Assembly (NCBI RefSeq): GCF_003340475.1 | Contig: NZ_QBKA01000002.1 | Span: 1,001,501-1,065,500 of the forward strand | DNA length: 64,000 bases | Direction: 5' to 3' | DNA from: Alteripontixanthobacter maritimus | GTDB lineage: Bacteria > Pseudomonadota > Alphaproteobacteria > Sphingomonadales > Sphingomonadaceae | Part shown: one piece after another, positions 63,685-64,000 of the stretch | Layout: each line of letters opens with the position of its first letter | Position numbering within the stretch: the stretch's first letter is position 1 | The notes under the pieces: model-generated | The model's database searches: none | Told to the model about the DNA's origin: nothing | The model's input: only the letters and a program-made list of their open reading frames with translations | Made by a program: the position numbers and the translations under genes

Positions 63685-63707
63685 GTCACCGCTCTACAGC
63701 ATTATCC

Positions 63708-64000
63708 TTACTGGACGCGATAGGATTTGATCCCGCGCGTGTTGAGATAATCCTGTACGCTTTTCTCACCAGCCAGATGCGCAGCGCCGACCGCCATGAA
63801 TACGGTGCCCGGCGTATCGAGCCGTGTGTCGATCCAGTCCGCCCAATTGGCGTTGCGCGTGTAAAGCAGCCGTTCGAGGAACAGTGCATCCTCCACCATT
63901 GAATCGTCCAGCATATCGACCACTGTATCGACATCGCCCTTGGCCCAGGCTTCGATGATCGTGTTCAGCATCGGACCGATCTCGTCGATCCCTTCCATGG
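63708..64000 (-). CDS. TraB/GumN family protein, C-terminal part (second copy)
   Basis: The C-terminal 97 residues of a second TraB/GumN protein whose start lies past the window end. It ends with FMAVGAAHLAGEKSVQDYLN, the same final motif as its downstream neighbour (IAVGAAHMAGPGNLLAEL). The two are tandem paralogues on the same strand, 23 bases apart, so probably an operon made by duplication. Confidence 0.85.
   Translation of the reverse strand, partial: MEGIDEIGPMLNTIIEAWAKGDVDTVVDMLDDSMVEDALFLERLLYTRNANWADWIDTRLDTPGTVFMAVGAAHLAGEKSVQDYLNTRGIKSYRVQ

Overview
The window is high-GC bacterial chromosome, almost entirely protein-coding. Protein sequences and gene order point to an alphaproteobacterium of the Sphingomonadales, most like the Erythrobacteraceae. 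The evidence is Coq4-type ubiquinone biosynthesis, DUF4170, TraB/GumN proteins, an EcfG-type general-stress promoter, the long acidic insert in RpoD, and many small inner-membrane proteins typical of that group. This placement is inferred from family resemblance; no search was run. I see no prophage, insertion sequence, CRISPR array or rRNA operon. There is one tRNA, Lys with anticodon CUU.

Layout. 1-3.3 kb: end of a nitronate monooxygenase, an amidohydrolase, and a divergent hybrid histidine kinase. 3.3-9.3 kb (minus): branched-chain amino acid block ilvB-ilvN-ilvC, a DUF4329 membrane protein and leuA, with a probable leucine attenuator before leuA. 9.4-12.2 kb: miaA and serB start on opposite strands with overlapping start codons, then coq4. 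12.2-16.4 kb (minus): two small membrane genes, purL and a nitroreductase. 16.5-24 kb (plus): xseB-ispA-coaD, a cyclophilin, queA, an ABC exporter and tgt, with a TauE-like permease on the minus strand. 24-28.7 kb: rpsD, chorismate mutase, then minus-strand rpiB-glyA-small gene-nrdR-trmJ. 28.9-35.9 kb: a membrane M28 peptidase convergent with yqeY-lipoprotein-dnaG-rpoD, the last two forming part of the classical macromolecular synthesis block. 36-41.8 kb: carA, an AT-rich accessory gene, carB, greA. 41.9-44.2 kb: DUF4170 and a four-gene stress-type membrane cluster with an EcfG-like promoter. 44.4-46.6 kb: eno, a small membrane gene, ribH, tRNA-Lys. 46.7-52.5 kb (minus): the elongasome operon mreB-mreC-mreD-mrdA-rodA. 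52.7-56.8 kb (plus): mutL, a lipoprotein, a secreted M28 peptidase. 56.8-64 kb (minus): MaoC-like, DUF1206, an OmpA lipoprotein, ychF, an exported SDR protein, rplY-pth, and two tandem TraB/GumN genes, the second cut by the window end.

Most of the window is core metabolism and housekeeping. The points most worth a second look are: (1) pth has no ATG, GTG or TTG start and appears to begin at ATT behind a strong ribosome binding site; (2) a short Leu-rich leader peptide using rare CTA codons, with two mutually exclusive hairpins, lies before leuA; (3) an AT-rich gene with a winged-helix-like N-terminus sits exactly between carA and carB, and is the only clear foreign-looking gene here; (4) miaA and serB have overlapping divergent starts; (5) a stress membrane-protein cluster has an EcfG-like promoter; (6) several families of REP-like palindromic repeats lie in the intergenic gaps.
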